From the NCBI RefSeq assembly GCF_026225065.1, contig NZ_JAMFSB010000012.1, positions 1 through 42,896 on the forward strand: a stretch of 42,896 nucleotides of DNA, in the 5' to 3' direction. The notes under the pieces were generated by a model. The model did no database searches. It saw only the letters and a list, made by a program, of their open reading frames with translations, and was not told the DNA's origin. Shown piece by piece: positions 14,994 to 23,519 of this stretch. A program made the translations under genes and the position numbers. Source of the stretch: Paraburkholderia sp. (lineage in GTDB: Bacteria; Pseudomonadota; Gammaproteobacteria; Burkholderiales; Burkholderiaceae). Each line of letters starts with the position of its first letter. The stretch's first letter is position 1.

Positions 14994-15914
14994 ATGAAGA
15001 AGCGTTCTCTCGCCGCAGTGGCGGCAAGCATGGTGTTGACCGTAACCACGGCAACAACCTTTGTCGCACCGCAAATTGCCTACGCGCAAGCCAGCGACGC
15101 AACCGTAGCAGCATCGGCCGCCGACGCCGCACCGACGGCCGCACCCGCAGCAGCACCGGCGGACCAGGCTGTGCCGCCGCCGGCACCCGCTACCTCCGAA
15201 ACCGTCAGCAACCCGTACGGTCTTGGCGCCCTGTGGAAGAACGGTGACTTCGTTGCCCGCTTCGTGCTGATCCTGCTGGTGATCATGTCGATGGGCAGCT
15301 GGTACATCATGATCACGAAGTTCTTCGAGCAGTACCGTGCCAACCGCCGCTTCAAGAGCGCGGACGAACAGCTGTGGACCGCTCCCTCGCTCGCCGAAGG
15401 CGCGAAGCTGCTGGACGAAGCGTCGCCGTTCCGCTTCATCGCAGAAACCGCGATCGACGCCGGCGAACACCACGACGAAGCGCTCCTCGAAGCCGTCGAC
15501 CGCAACACCTGGATCGACGTGTCGGTCGAGCGCGCTATCACCAGCGTGTCGAACCGCCTGCAGGACGGCCTCGCCTTCCTCGGTACGGTCGGCTCCACGG
15601 CGCCGTTCGTCGGCCTGTTCGGTACGGTCTGGGGTATTTACCACGCACTGACGGCTATCGGTATCGCCGGCCAGGCTTCGATCGACAAGGTGGCAGGTCC
15701 GGTCGGTGAAGCGCTGATCATGACGGCAATCGGTCTGGCCGTGGCAGTCCCGGCGGTGCTCGGCTACAACTTCCTGGTTCGCCGTAACAAGTCGGTGATG
15801 GAACGTGTCCGTGGCTTCGGCGCACAACTGCACACGGTCCTGCTGGCCGGCAGCGGCCGCGCCAAGCGCACCGTTGCAGCCCAGAAGGCTACGCTGGTCG
15901 AACACGCGGGGTAA
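14994..15914 (+). CDS. exbB: TonB-system biopolymer transport protein ExbB (MotA/TolQ/ExbB proton channel)
   Basis: A 306-residue ExbB with an N-terminal signal-like segment (1-32) and an Ala/Pro-rich periplasmic stretch before the first core helix (about 87-107, FVLILLVIMSMGSWYIMI). Helices 2 and 3 contain the family hallmark LGTVGSTAPFVGLFGTVWGI and ALIMTAIGLAVAVPAVLGYN. ExbB forms the pentameric inner-membrane channel around ExbD. The signal-bearing long form is common in beta- and gammaproteobacteria other than E. coli. GGAGC lies upstream of ATG 14994. The gap to tonB is 75 bases, to exbD three. Confidence 0.95.
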   Translation: MKKRSLAAVAASMVLTVTTATTFVAPQIAYAQASDATVAASAADAAPTAAPAAAPADQAVPPPAPATSETVSNPYGLGALWKNGDFVARFVLILLVIMSMGSWYIMITKFFEQYRANRRFKSADEQLWTAPSLAEGAKLLDEASPFRFIAETAIDAGEHHDEALLEAVDRNTWIDVSVERAITSVSNRLQDGLAFLGTVGSTAPFVGLFGTVWGIYHALTAIGIAGQASIDKVAGPVGEALIMTAIGLAVAVPAVLGYNFLVRRNKSVMERVRGFGAQLHTVLLAGSGRAKRTVAAQKATLVEHAG

Positions 15915-15917
15915 ATC

Positions 15918-16343
15918 ATGGCTATGAGCGTTGGGCAAGATGGGGATGAAGACGAAGTCATCTCCAACATCAACACCACGCCGCTAGTCGATGTGATGCT
16001 GGTTTTGCTGATCATCTTCCTGATCACGATTCCTGTTGTTACGCACACGGTGCCGGTAAAGTTGCCGAGTGAGGCGGTCCAGCCGCTGCAGACCACGCCC
16101 AAAAGTATCGTGATCGCGGTCAACCGCGATGGCGATTTCTTCTGGAACGAGAAGCACGTGGATGCGGCGACGCTGCTCACGCAGTTGAAGACCGTGTCTG
16201 TGATGCAACCGCAGCCGGAAGTCAACGTGCGTGGCGACCAGAACACGCGTTACGAGTTTATCGGCCGCGTGATCACCGCCTGCGAGCGTGCTGGCATCGC
16301 CAAGGTGTCATTTATCACTGAGCCGCCGCCGCGCGGGGGCTAG
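15918..16343 (+). CDS. exbD: Biopolymer transport protein ExbD (first copy)
   Basis: A 141-residue ExbD with a short cytoplasmic N-terminus and one membrane helix (PLVDVMLVLLIIFLITIPV) that carries the proton-path aspartate D25. A periplasmic domain of about 95 residues ends ITACERAGIAKVSFITEP. It works with ExbB to energise TonB. It starts three bases after exbB, so translation is probably coupled. It is followed by a second exbD, an arrangement known from Xanthomonas-type exbD1/exbD2 clusters. Confidence 0.94.
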   Translation: MAMSVGQDGDEDEVISNINTTPLVDVMLVLLIIFLITIPVVTHTVPVKLPSEAVQPLQTTPKSIVIAVNRDGDFFWNEKHVDAATLLTQLKTVSVMQPQPEVNVRGDQNTRYEFIGRVITACERAGIAKVSFITEPPPRGG

Positions 16344-16353
16344 CGTTGCATGG

Positions 16354-16387
16354 GACCGCAGTAAGCGCTAAAGCGCTAACTGCGGTC
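16354..16387 (+). repeat. Near-perfect intergenic hairpin between exbD and exbD2
   Basis: GACCGCAGT (16354-16362) pairs with ACTGCGGTC (16379-16387). One A-A mismatch separates this from an inner AGCGCT/AGCGCT stem (16364-16369, 16372-16377). It lies just before the AGGAG of exbD2 and has no T run, so it is more likely an mRNA processing or stability element than a terminator. Confidence 0.6.
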
Positions 16388-16401
16388 GACAGGAGCAGAT
16401 T

Positions 16402-16830
16402 ATGGGAATGAACGTATCTTCGGGCGGTAGTAGCGAACCGGAAGTGATGGTCGACATCAACACCACGCCGCTGATCGACGTGATGCTGGTGTTGCTGATC
16501 ATGCTGATCATCACGATTCCGATTCAGACGCACGCCATCAAGATGAACCTGCCGGTCGGCAACCCACCTCCTCCGGCAGTCCAGCCGGAAGTGGTGCAGA
16601 TCGATATCGACTTCGACGGCACGATGATGTGGAACGGTACGGTTATTCCGGACCAGGCCACCCTCAACTCGAAACTGTCTCAGGTTGCTGCTGAGCCGGT
16701 GCAGGCTGAGATCCATCTGCTGCCGAACAAGCTGGTGCCGTACAAGGATGTCGCTGCCGTGCTGGCTGCCGCACAACGTATTGGCGCCACCAAGATCGGG
16801 TTGATCGGCAACGAGCAGTACATGCAATAA
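16402..16830 (+). CDS. exbD2: Biopolymer transport protein ExbD (second copy)
   Basis: A 142-residue ExbD paralogue with TM aspartate D26 in NTTPLIDVMLVLLIMLIITIP and a periplasmic domain ending GLIGNEQYMQ. It shares INTTPL(V/I)DVMLVLLI with the first copy but diverges afterwards. In Xanthomonas-type clusters the second ExbD serves only some receptors, so a specialised role is possible here. AGGAG (16391-16395) fixes ATG 16402. A 58-base gap with a strong hairpin separates it from exbD. Confidence 0.93.
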   Translation: MGMNVSSGGSSEPEVMVDINTTPLIDVMLVLLIMLIITIPIQTHAIKMNLPVGNPPPPAVQPEVVQIDIDFDGTMMWNGTVIPDQATLNSKLSQVAAEPVQAEIHLLPNKLVPYKDVAAVLAAAQRIGATKIGLIGNEQYMQ

Positions 16831-16846
16831 GGATGTGAGAGTGCTA

Positions 16847-18049
16847 ATGATCCATCAACGGTTCAAGCGTGCCGTGATTGCGGCCGCTTTCGGGGGGCTG
16901 TCTGCCCTCGTCGTGCTGCCGACCGTGTCGCATGCTGCCGACACCCTGCGTCCCGAAGTGGCCAAGCCGCTGAACGCGGCGCAGGATTCGTACCGGGCTC
17001 ACAAGTATCAGGACGCGCTGGCGAAGATCGCTCAGGCCGACGCCGTGCCGAACAAGACGCCCTACGAAAGCTACATGATCGAAGAGATGCGCGGTGCCGC
17101 TGCCGCTGCGGCCGGCGACTCCGGTACCGCGGCGAAGGCCTACGAAACGCTGCTCGCTTCGGGCAAGCTGACGGGCGCCGACGAGCAACGCACCACCGCG
17201 GCTCTGGCTGGCATCTACTTCGAGGGTAAGAACTATCCTCTGGCGATCAAAACGGCGCAGCGTTACATGAAGTCCGGCGGCACGGATCCGGACATGCGGA
17301 CCCTGCTGATCCAGTCGTACTACCTGTCGAACGACTGCGGCAACGTGGTGAGCCTGCTCAAGCCCACCGTGGATGCCCAGGCGCGCGCCGGCCATGCGCC
17401 GGACGAATCCCAGTTGCAGTTGCTGGGCACGTGCGCGCAACGCTCCAACGATTCCGCCACCTATCGCGGTGCGCTCGAAAAGCTGGTGGCGTTCCACCCG
17501 AAGCAGTCGTACTGGGATGACCTGTTCTCGGCAATCCGCAGCAAGCCGGGTTACGCGTCGAATCTGGATATCGACACCTATCGTCTGCGCCGTGCTACCG
17601 GTTCGCTGACGACGGCTGACGACTATATGCAGATGACGCAGTTGTCGATCCTTGCCGGCACTCCGGTGGAAGGCAAGCAGGTGGTGGATCAGGGCTTCTC
17701 GTCCGGCGTACTTGGCAAAGACGCCGGTACCGACCGCGAAAAGCGCCTGCAGGCGCTGGCGACCAAGCGTGCGACGAGCACGGTCGACACCAACGGTGTG
17801 CCGATTCCGCCGTTCGACCTGGCGTTCAACCAGGTCTTCGCGGGCCAGGCGCCGCAAGGTCTGGCGACGATGGAAGGGCTGATTGCCAAGGGCGGTCTGC
17901 CGCATCCGGATCAGGCGCAACTGCATCTGGGCGAAGCGTATTTCGTCGCCGGGCAGAAGCAGAAGGCGATTCAGGCGTTCAAGGCAGTCAAGGGTGACGA
18001 TGGCTCGGCTGACCTGGCGCGCTTGTGGATTCTGGTGGCCTCGAAGTAA
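16847..18049 (+). CDS. Secreted tetratricopeptide-repeat protein
   Basis: A 400-residue protein with a Sec signal peptide (MIHQRFKRAVIAAAFGGL to SHA). TPR-like helical pairs follow along its length (AAQDSYRAHKYQDALAKIAQA; ALAGIYFEGKNYPLAIKTAQ; HLGEAYFVAGQKQKAIQAFK). I choose ATG 16847, since upstream GTG codons at 16835 and 16841 are too close to GGA or poorly placed. The gene begins 16 bases after exbD2 and is probably the last in the tonB operon. A periplasmic scaffold or lytic-enzyme partner of the TonB machinery is possible, but the sequence does not prove a role. Confidence 0.9.
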   Translation: MIHQRFKRAVIAAAFGGLSALVVLPTVSHAADTLRPEVAKPLNAAQDSYRAHKYQDALAKIAQADAVPNKTPYESYMIEEMRGAAAAAAGDSGTAAKAYETLLASGKLTGADEQRTTAALAGIYFEGKNYPLAIKTAQRYMKSGGTDPDMRTLLIQSYYLSNDCGNVVSLLKPTVDAQARAGHAPDESQLQLLGTCAQRSNDSATYRGALEKLVAFHPKQSYWDDLFSAIRSKPGYASNLDIDTYRLRRATGSLTTADDYMQMTQLSILAGTPVEGKQVVDQGFSSGVLGKDAGTDREKRLQALATKRATSTVDTNGVPIPPFDLAFNQVFAGQAPQGLATMEGLIAKGGLPHPDQAQLHLGEAYFVAGQKQKAIQAFKAVKGDDGSADLARLWILVASK

Positions 18050-18080
18050 GCTTTCCTCCTTCGCTGTACACGCTGTACCT

Positions 18081-18122
18081 CGCGCCGCAAGCTGGACTCT
18101 CGAAGTCCAGGTTTGCGGCGCG
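18081..18122 (+). terminator. Large hairpin at the end of the tonB operon
   Basis: CGCGCCGCAA (18081-18090) pairs with TTGCGGCGCG (18113-18122), and an inner CTGGACT/AGTCCAG stem (18092-18098, 18104-18110) continues it. The stem is long and GC-rich and lies 31 bases after the TPR stop. The following ATTCTTTG is only mildly T-rich. Confidence 0.7.
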
Positions 18123-18172
18123 ATTCTTTGTGCTCCCTCCCCTCGTTTCGATTCCTTGCTGGCGCCCGCTTA

Positions 18173-18306
18173 GATCAATCTTGGATCAATCTCAGATCAA
18201 TTTATGCATCTTGAATCATTCTTAGATCAATCTTGGATCATTCTTGGTTCATTTTTCAGGCGTTTTGAGCTAAGATTGATTCAAGAATCAATCTTGAATC
18301 AATTTT
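18173..18306 (+). repeat. Array of 11-bp-spaced repeats and palindrome in front of fic
   Basis: GATCAAT-like units start at 18173, 18184, 18195 (a decayed fourth at 18206), then 18214, 18225, 18236 and 18247, exactly 11 bp apart within each block; the consensus is GATCAATCTTG. A perfect palindrome follows (AAGATTGATTC 18272-18282, GAATCAATCTT 18285-18295) and another unit at 18296, again 11 bp on. ATTTTTCAGG occurs twice (18251-18260, 18302-18311). The array ends 20 bases before the fic ATG and is A/T-rich in a GC-rich genome. It is most likely an operator, perhaps for the HTH of the Fic protein itself. Confidence 0.75.
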
Positions 18307-18325
18307 TCAGGTATCCGGCAAGAAA

Positions 18326-19711
18326 ATGGCGAAGCGCGGGCTGTACGACAGCATCCTGAGGTTTCTGGTCAGGCAGCAGGATCTGGGGCACCACGCGCTG
18401 TCCCGGACCGACATCGCGGCGGCACTGGGGGAGCCACCGGCGACAGTACTCCGCTACCTGAACCGGCTCAAGGCGGACGGAAAGGTAGTCCAGTCGGGAA
18501 GCACCTCGGCCTCCCGTTACGGCCTCGCCAGTTTCGAGAGTGCGGTGCAAGCACGCACGCCTTCCCCCGCCGCACGTCCCGGCGTCGTCGTTCCAATGGG
18601 ATCCCCCTCGTGGTCTCCGTCTTCAAGCGATCTCCTCGCCGCTCTCGACGCGCCTCTCGGCGCTCGTCAACCAGTCACCTATCAACGCAAGTTCGTCGAC
18701 GATTACAAACCCAACCAGACGTTCCTGCTGCCTGAGTCGCTTGCGAACGACCTGTTCCAGGAAGGACGGATGCAAGGACAACAGCCGGCCGGCACATATG
18801 CGCGCAATGTCATCGAGCCCCTGCTGATCGATCTGTCCTTTTCGTCGTCCCGGCTCGAAGGCAACCGATACACCCGGCTCGATACCGAGGTCCTGTTCCG
18901 TTCCGGGCATGCCAACCCGCAGGACAAGGACGCGATCATGCTGCTCAATCACAAGCGCGCGATCGAGTTCCTGATTGACGAGGTGCCGCTCTATGGGCTC
19001 ACCGAGATGGTGATCCGGAACATCCATGCCTTGTTGATGCAGGGCCTGCTGCACGACGAAGACTCGCTCGGGGCGATTCGCCAGAAGGTCGTCAATATCA
19101 GCAACACGGCGTATGTGCCGGCACAGATGCCCTCGCTGCTCGAGGAGATGCTCGGCATCATCGTCGCGAAGGCACGTGATATCAAGAATCCCGTAGAAGC
19201 CGCTTTCTTCCTCTGGGTGAACCTGGCCTATCTCCAGCCGTTTGAGGACGGTAACAAGCGAACCAGCCGGCTCAGCGCGAATATCCCGCTTCTGATGTAC
19301 AACTGCGCGCCGCTCAGTTTTCTCGACGTGACTGACGACGACTACAGTCGCGCGAGGATCGGCGTGTATGAGAAGCTGGACGTCAGCGTCGCTGCGGACC
19401 TGTTCGCGTGGACCTACCGCCGCTCGATCGAGAAATATGCGGTGCAGATTCAGGCGGCGGGCCTGCCCAATCTGTTTCGCGCTACGCATCGCGATGCCAT
19501 CAACGAACTGGTGAGCCGCGTCGTGCGAGAAGGCCATCCTCTCGGAGAGGCCATCGCCGAATTTGACCTCCCTGCGCAGGACGCGGAGAAGCTCGCCGAG
19601 ATCGTCAAAGGAGATATTGCCCGGCTCGGCGAGCACAACTTCGCCCGTTACCGCCTGACGCTGAGGGAGTTGATGCGTTGGGTCGATGCAGGACGCCCTG
19701 TCACCGAATAG
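18326..19711 (+). CDS. HTH-Fic family protein with a variant active site
   Basis: A 461-residue protein. Residues 1-70 form a winged helix (LSRTDIAAALGEPPATVLRY, then LKADGKVVQSG), and a Ser/Pro-rich linker runs to about 115. The Fic domain (about 150-370) contains the class II inhibitory motif SxxxEG (S174, E178, G179) and the Fic loop QPFEDGNKRTSR (304-315). Canonical Fic enzymes use HxFx(D/E)GNxRxxR to transfer AMP from ATP to a hydroxyl side chain. Here the catalytic His is Q304, and Lys replaces the second Gly, as in Doc. Classical AMPylation is therefore doubtful. A helical C-terminal region (385-461) follows. It sits alone behind the repeat array, flanked by terminators, and may be an inserted cassette. 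Confidence 0.88.
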   Translation: MAKRGLYDSILRFLVRQQDLGHHALSRTDIAAALGEPPATVLRYLNRLKADGKVVQSGSTSASRYGLASFESAVQARTPSPAARPGVVVPMGSPSWSPSSSDLLAALDAPLGARQPVTYQRKFVDDYKPNQTFLLPESLANDLFQEGRMQGQQPAGTYARNVIEPLLIDLSFSSSRLEGNRYTRLDTEVLFRSGHANPQDKDAIMLLNHKRAIEFLIDEVPLYGLTEMVIRNIHALLMQGLLHDEDSLGAIRQKVVNISNTAYVPAQMPSLLEEMLGIIVAKARDIKNPVEAAFFLWVNLAYLQPFEDGNKRTSRLSANIPLLMYNCAPLSFLDVTDDDYSRARIGVYEKLDVSVAADLFAWTYRRSIEKYAVQIQAAGLPNLFRATHRDAINELVSRVVREGHPLGEAIAEFDLPAQDAEKLAEIVKGDIARLGEHNFARYRLTLRELMRWVDAGRPVTE

Positions 19712-19726
19712 CGAAGAGAGGCGTGC

Positions 19727-19753
19727 CGCCGGCTCACATTGCATGAGCCGGCG
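19727..19753. terminator. Hairpin between convergent fic and RND genes
   Basis: CGCCGGCTCA (about 19727-19736) pairs with TGAGCCGGCG (19744-19753), loop CATTGCA. On the plus strand it is followed by CTATCGCTTTTCC, so it best serves fic. It is the only terminator-like element between the two convergent units. Confidence 0.6.
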
Positions 19754-19765
19754 CTATCGCTTTTC

Positions 19766-22700
19766 CTACTGCGACTCCATCTCCCGATCCGAGCGTGCCG
19801 GGCTCACCGGCCCATCCGGCTTACGCTCGTCCGCCGCGACATGTTCGGCATCCGCCAGACGCCGGCGCTTGCCCTGCGTCAGCGACGCGACCGCATGGAA
19901 CGCGACCGGCGCGAACACCAGCCCAAGGAGCGTGGCCGCCAGCACCCCGCCGAATACGCCGGTACCGATCGACTGACGGCTCTCGGCCCCTGCCCCACCC
20001 GACATCACCAGTGGCGCCACGCCCAACAGGAACGCCGCCGAGGTCATCACGATCGGCCTGAAGCGCGCGGCTGAGGCGTCGATCACCGCACGCGTCAGCG
20101 GCAGGCCGCGCGCGTGCAGATCGCGGGCAAACTGCACGATCAGAATCGCGTTCTTCGCCGACAGCCCGATCACGGTGATCATCCCCACCTTGAAGTACAC
20201 GTCGTTTGGCATTCCGCGAATCAGTACCGCCGACACCGCGCCGATCACGCCAAGCGGGACCACCATCAGCACTGCAAACGGAATCGTCCAGCTTTCGTAT
20301 AGCGCGGCTAGCGCCATGAACACGGCGAGCAGCGACAAACCGATCAGCAGCGGCGTCTGCTTCTCCGCCAGCGTCTCCTCCCGCGCGGCATCCACCCAGT
20401 CGTACGCCACGCCCACCGGCAACGCTGAGGCAAGCCGCTCCATCTCCTTCATCGCCGCGCCCGAGCTGTAGCCGCGCGCCGCGCGGCCGCTCACATCGAG
20501 CGACGGGTAGCCGTTGTAGCGGCTCAACGCCACCGGCCCGACCGTCCACTTGCGCGTCGCGATGGCCGACAGCGGCACCATGGCCCCCTGCGAATTCATC
20601 ACGGAGAGCGCCATCAGATCGTCGTCCGTCATGCGAGTCGACGCGTCACCCTCCACCACCACGCGCCGCATCTGACCCGAAGCCGGAAAGTCGTCGACAT
20701 AGGTCGAACCGAAGGTGCTGCCCAGCAGGTCGGAAAGCTTGTCGAACGACACACCCAACGCATAGGCCTTGGCCCGGTCGATCGTCAGCTCGACGCGCGG
20801 CGCGTCGGGCAGGTCTTCGGAATGCACATCGGCAAGAACCGGATCGGTTTTGGCCTTCGCGAACAGCTCCTCGCGCGCCGCCTTAAGCGCGTCCAGACCG
20901 ACCCCACCGCGATCCTCCATGCGGAACACAAAGCCGTCCGAGCGCCCCACCCCCGGTACCGACGGCGGCAACTGCGCGTCTACCCTGCCATCGAGAATGC
21001 TCGCGAATTCGCTATTCAACTGGTCCTGCAACTGGATTGCGCTGACTGTGCGCTTGTCCCAGTCCTTCAGTTCGACGAAGGCCATGCCGACGTTCTGGCC
21101 GCTGCCCTGGAAGCTCCAGCCAATCAGGCTCGTCACGTGCGCGACCTCGGCGTGATGATTCAGGATCTGCTCGACCCGCTTGATCACCCCCAGCGTGCGC
21201 GCCTGGGTCGAACCGGCTGGCAACTGGACCATCACCTGCAGTTGTCCCTGATCTTCCGTCGGCAGAAAGCCGCCCGGCATCTTCCAGTAAAGCAGCCCGC
21301 AGACGCCGACCAGCACCGCATAGATGGCGAGCATGCGCCCGATACGCTGCGAGGTGCGCGTGGTAAGCCAGCGATAGCCGTGCGAAGCCCCGTCGAAACC
21401 CTCGGCGAACTTCGAGGCGCCGCGCGCGAACAAGCCGCGCAGACCGCGGCGCGCTTCGCGCTGGTGCGGCGTCGAGCCGGTCGGTTTCAGCAGGTTGGCG
21501 CAGAGCGCCGGCGTGAGCGAGAGCGCCATGAACGACGACACCAGCATCGAGGCGATCATCGCCACCGAAAACTGGCGGTAAATGCCGCCCACGCTGCCCG
21601 GAAAGAACGCCATCGGCACGAACACCGCCGTCAGCACAGCGGTCACGCCGACAATCGCGCTGCCGATCTGCGACATCGCCTTGCGGGTCGCTTCGCGCGG
21701 CGGCAAGCCTTCCTCTTCCATCACACGGTGCACGCTCTCGACCACCACGATCGCATCGTCGACCAGAATCCCGATCGCCAGCACGAGGCCGAACATCGTG
21801 AACACGTTGATCGACAGGCCGAACGCCCACATCGCGAGGAACGCGCCCATCAGCGTGACCGGGATCACCACCGTCGGCACCAGCGTATAACGCAGGTCAC
21901 GCAGGAACAGCCACATCACGAAGAACACCAGCACCACAGCTTCGATCAGCGTGTAGACCACCTCACGAATCGCGATCTGCACAAAGTGCGCACTGTCGAA
22001 AGGGATCTGCATCTGTATGCCGGGCGGCAAGCTCTTCGACAGTTCGGCGAGGCGCGCTCGAATCGCGTTCGAGGTTTCCAGGGCATTGCCACGCGGTCCT
22101 AACTGAATCCCGACGGTCGCGGACGAGCGGCCGTTCAGGCGCGACCAGAACGAGTAATCGTCGCGGCCGAGCTCGACGCGCGCCACATCGCGCAGGCGCA
22201 CGGCCGATCCGTCCGGCTTCGCCTTCAGCACAATCTGGCCGAATTCCTCCGGCGATACCAGTTGCCCCTTGACGTCCACCGAGGCCACCAGCTCCTGCCC
22301 CGGCACCGAGGGCGCGTCGCCGAGCGTGCCGGCCGTCACCGTGGCGTTCTGGGCCGCGATCGCGGCGTTGACGTCGCCGGCGGCAAGTCCGTATTCGCGC
22401 AGCTTCATCGGATCGAGCCAGATCCGCAGGGCCTGATCGGAGTCCCACAGTTGCGCCGAACCCACTCCGGGTGCGCGTTTCAGCTCGCGTATCACGTAGC
22501 GGTTCATGTAGCTGCCAAGGTCGGACGAATCGCGCGTGCCGTCGGTCGACGTCAGCGCGACCAGCATCAGGAACGTATTCGAGGCCTTGAAGACGCTGAT
22601 GCCGTTCTGCACCACCTGCTGCGGCAGACGCGGCTCGACCTGCTTGAGCCGGTTCTGCACATCGACCATCGCGATGTCGGGATTGGTGGCGGGCGAGAAG

Positions 22701-22978
22701 GTCGCGTCGATTTCAAGGTTGCCCTGGCCGTCGCTGCTGGTTTCGTAGTACAGCATGCCGTCCGCGCCATCGAGACTCTCCTCGATAATGCTGCCCACAT
22801 CGCCGTCCACCACCTCGGTGGCCGCGCCCGGGTAGCTCGCGACGATCACGATGCGCGGCGGTGAGAGACGCGGATATTGGGCGACGGGAAGCTGCGGAAT
22901 GGCGATCGCGCCTGCCACCATGATGGCAAGCGCGACAATCCAGGCGAAGACCGGTCGGTCGATAAAAAATGAGGGCAC
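19766..22978 (-). CDS. RND efflux transporter permease, AcrB-like, without its own adaptor gene
   Basis: A 1070-residue inner-membrane RND pump of the AcrB/MexB type. The proton-relay residues are complete: D407/D408 in GILVDDAIVVVES of TM4 and K942 in GLSAKNAILIVQF of TM10. The N-terminus MPSFFIDRPVFAWIVALAIM is typical. The start is a GTG at 22978, preceded by AGGAAG and 12 bases after the acetyltransferase stop. No adaptor or outer-membrane factor lies on either side, so it must borrow partners from elsewhere or is a stand-alone recruit of this operon. It is the last gene of the nine-gene yej-tld-GNAT unit and may export the products of that unit. Confidence 0.95.
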   Translation of the reverse strand: MPSFFIDRPVFAWIVALAIMVAGAIAIPQLPVAQYPRLSPPRIVIVASYPGAATEVVDGDVGSIIEESLDGADGMLYYETSSDGQGNLEIDATFSPATNPDIAMVDVQNRLKQVEPRLPQQVVQNGISVFKASNTFLMLVALTSTDGTRDSSDLGSYMNRYVIRELKRAPGVGSAQLWDSDQALRIWLDPMKLREYGLAAGDVNAAIAAQNATVTAGTLGDAPSVPGQELVASVDVKGQLVSPEEFGQIVLKAKPDGSAVRLRDVARVELGRDDYSFWSRLNGRSSATVGIQLGPRGNALETSNAIRARLAELSKSLPPGIQMQIPFDSAHFVQIAIREVVYTLIEAVVLVFFVMWLFLRDLRYTLVPTVVIPVTLMGAFLAMWAFGLSINVFTMFGLVLAIGILVDDAIVVVESVHRVMEEEGLPPREATRKAMSQIGSAIVGVTAVLTAVFVPMAFFPGSVGGIYRQFSVAMIASMLVSSFMALSLTPALCANLLKPTGSTPHQREARRGLRGLFARGASKFAEGFDGASHGYRWLTTRTSQRIGRMLAIYAVLVGVCGLLYWKMPGGFLPTEDQGQLQVMVQLPAGSTQARTLGVIKRVEQILNHHAEVAHVTSLIGWSFQGSGQNVGMAFVELKDWDKRTVSAIQLQDQLNSEFASILDGRVDAQLPPSVPGVGRSDGFVFRMEDRGGVGLDALKAAREELFAKAKTDPVLADVHSEDLPDAPRVELTIDRAKAYALGVSFDKLSDLLGSTFGSTYVDDFPASGQMRRVVVEGDASTRMTDDDLMALSVMNSQGAMVPLSAIATRKWTVGPVALSRYNGYPSLDVSGRAARGYSSGAAMKEMERLASALPVGVAYDWVDAAREETLAEKQTPLLIGLSLLAVFMALAALYESWTIPFAVLMVVPLGVIGAVSAVLIRGMPNDVYFKVGMITVIGLSAKNAILIVQFARDLHARGLPLTRAVIDASAARFRPIVMTSAAFLLGVAPLVMSGGAGAESRQSIGTGVFGGVLAATLLGLVFAPVAFHAVASLTQGKRRRLADAEHVAADERKPDGPVSPARSDREMESQ

Positions 22979-22990
22979 TCAGGCTTCCTG

Positions 22991-23506
22991 TCAGTGCTGC
23001 ACGAAGGACGGCGCGTCGACCAGACGGGCCATGTGCAAGACATCGGCCAACTGGCCGTCACGCATGGCATAGCCACGCGAACGCCCCTCTTCCACGAAAC
23101 CGAAGCGGCGGTAGAGCGCGATGGCCGCTGCATTGTCCGCAAACACGGTCAGCTCGAGGCGGCGCAGACCGAGCGAGCCATCCGCGCATTCGACCAGCGC
23201 GGCGAGCAGCGCGGCACCCACGCCGCGCCCCTGGAAGGCGTCGTGCACGGAGATGCCGATGGCGCCGATATGCGCACGGCGCGGCGTTTTGGCCACCAGA
23301 CCGGCATGTCCGACCACGCGGCCGTCAAGTTCCGCGCACACGGTGATGCTGCCCGCGGGCAGTTTGGCGAGCCACTCCCGCAAGCCTTCCGCAGTGCGAT
23401 AGCCGATCGTCAGCGTGCCACGCCGGACACCCGGTTGACACATGGTGTCGGCAATCGCCTCCATGTCAGACGCTTCGCACGCACGCACGACGACGCGCGG
23501 TGTCAC
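22991..23506 (-). CDS. GNAT-family N-acetyltransferase 1
   Basis: A 171-residue GNAT acetyltransferase. I choose GTG 23506, five bases after GAGAGG and 13 bases past the upstream stop; ATG 23545 would overlap the upstream gene by 26 bases. Motifs: beta1 VVVRACEASD; beta4 plus the acetyl-CoA loop GISVHDAFQGRGVGAALL; and the C-terminal half RRLELTVFADNAAAIALYRR followed by FGFVEEGRSRG. These enzymes transfer acetyl from acetyl-CoA to an amine. It is clearly paralogous to the next gene upstream. The substrate is unknown; the RimL and MccE precedents (acetylation that detoxifies processed microcin C) fit the neighbourhood. Confidence 0.92.
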   Translation of the reverse strand: MTPRVVVRACEASDMEAIADTMCQPGVRRGTLTIGYRTAEGLREWLAKLPAGSITVCAELDGRVVGHAGLVAKTPRRAHIGAIGISVHDAFQGRGVGAALLAALVECADGSLGLRRLELTVFADNAAAIALYRRFGFVEEGRSRGYAMRDGQLADVLHMARLVDAPSFVQH

Positions 23507-23519
23507 CTGTGCCTCTCTC

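Noticed and set aside
18173..18306. Possible CRISPR array
   Set aside because: Units are 11 bp, with no spacers of 25-40 bp, no identical long repeats and no cas genes; operator array fits better.
20822..22102. Plus-strand open frame opposite the second RND gene
   Set aside because: Arg/His-rich translation with no family features; antisense shadow of the pump.
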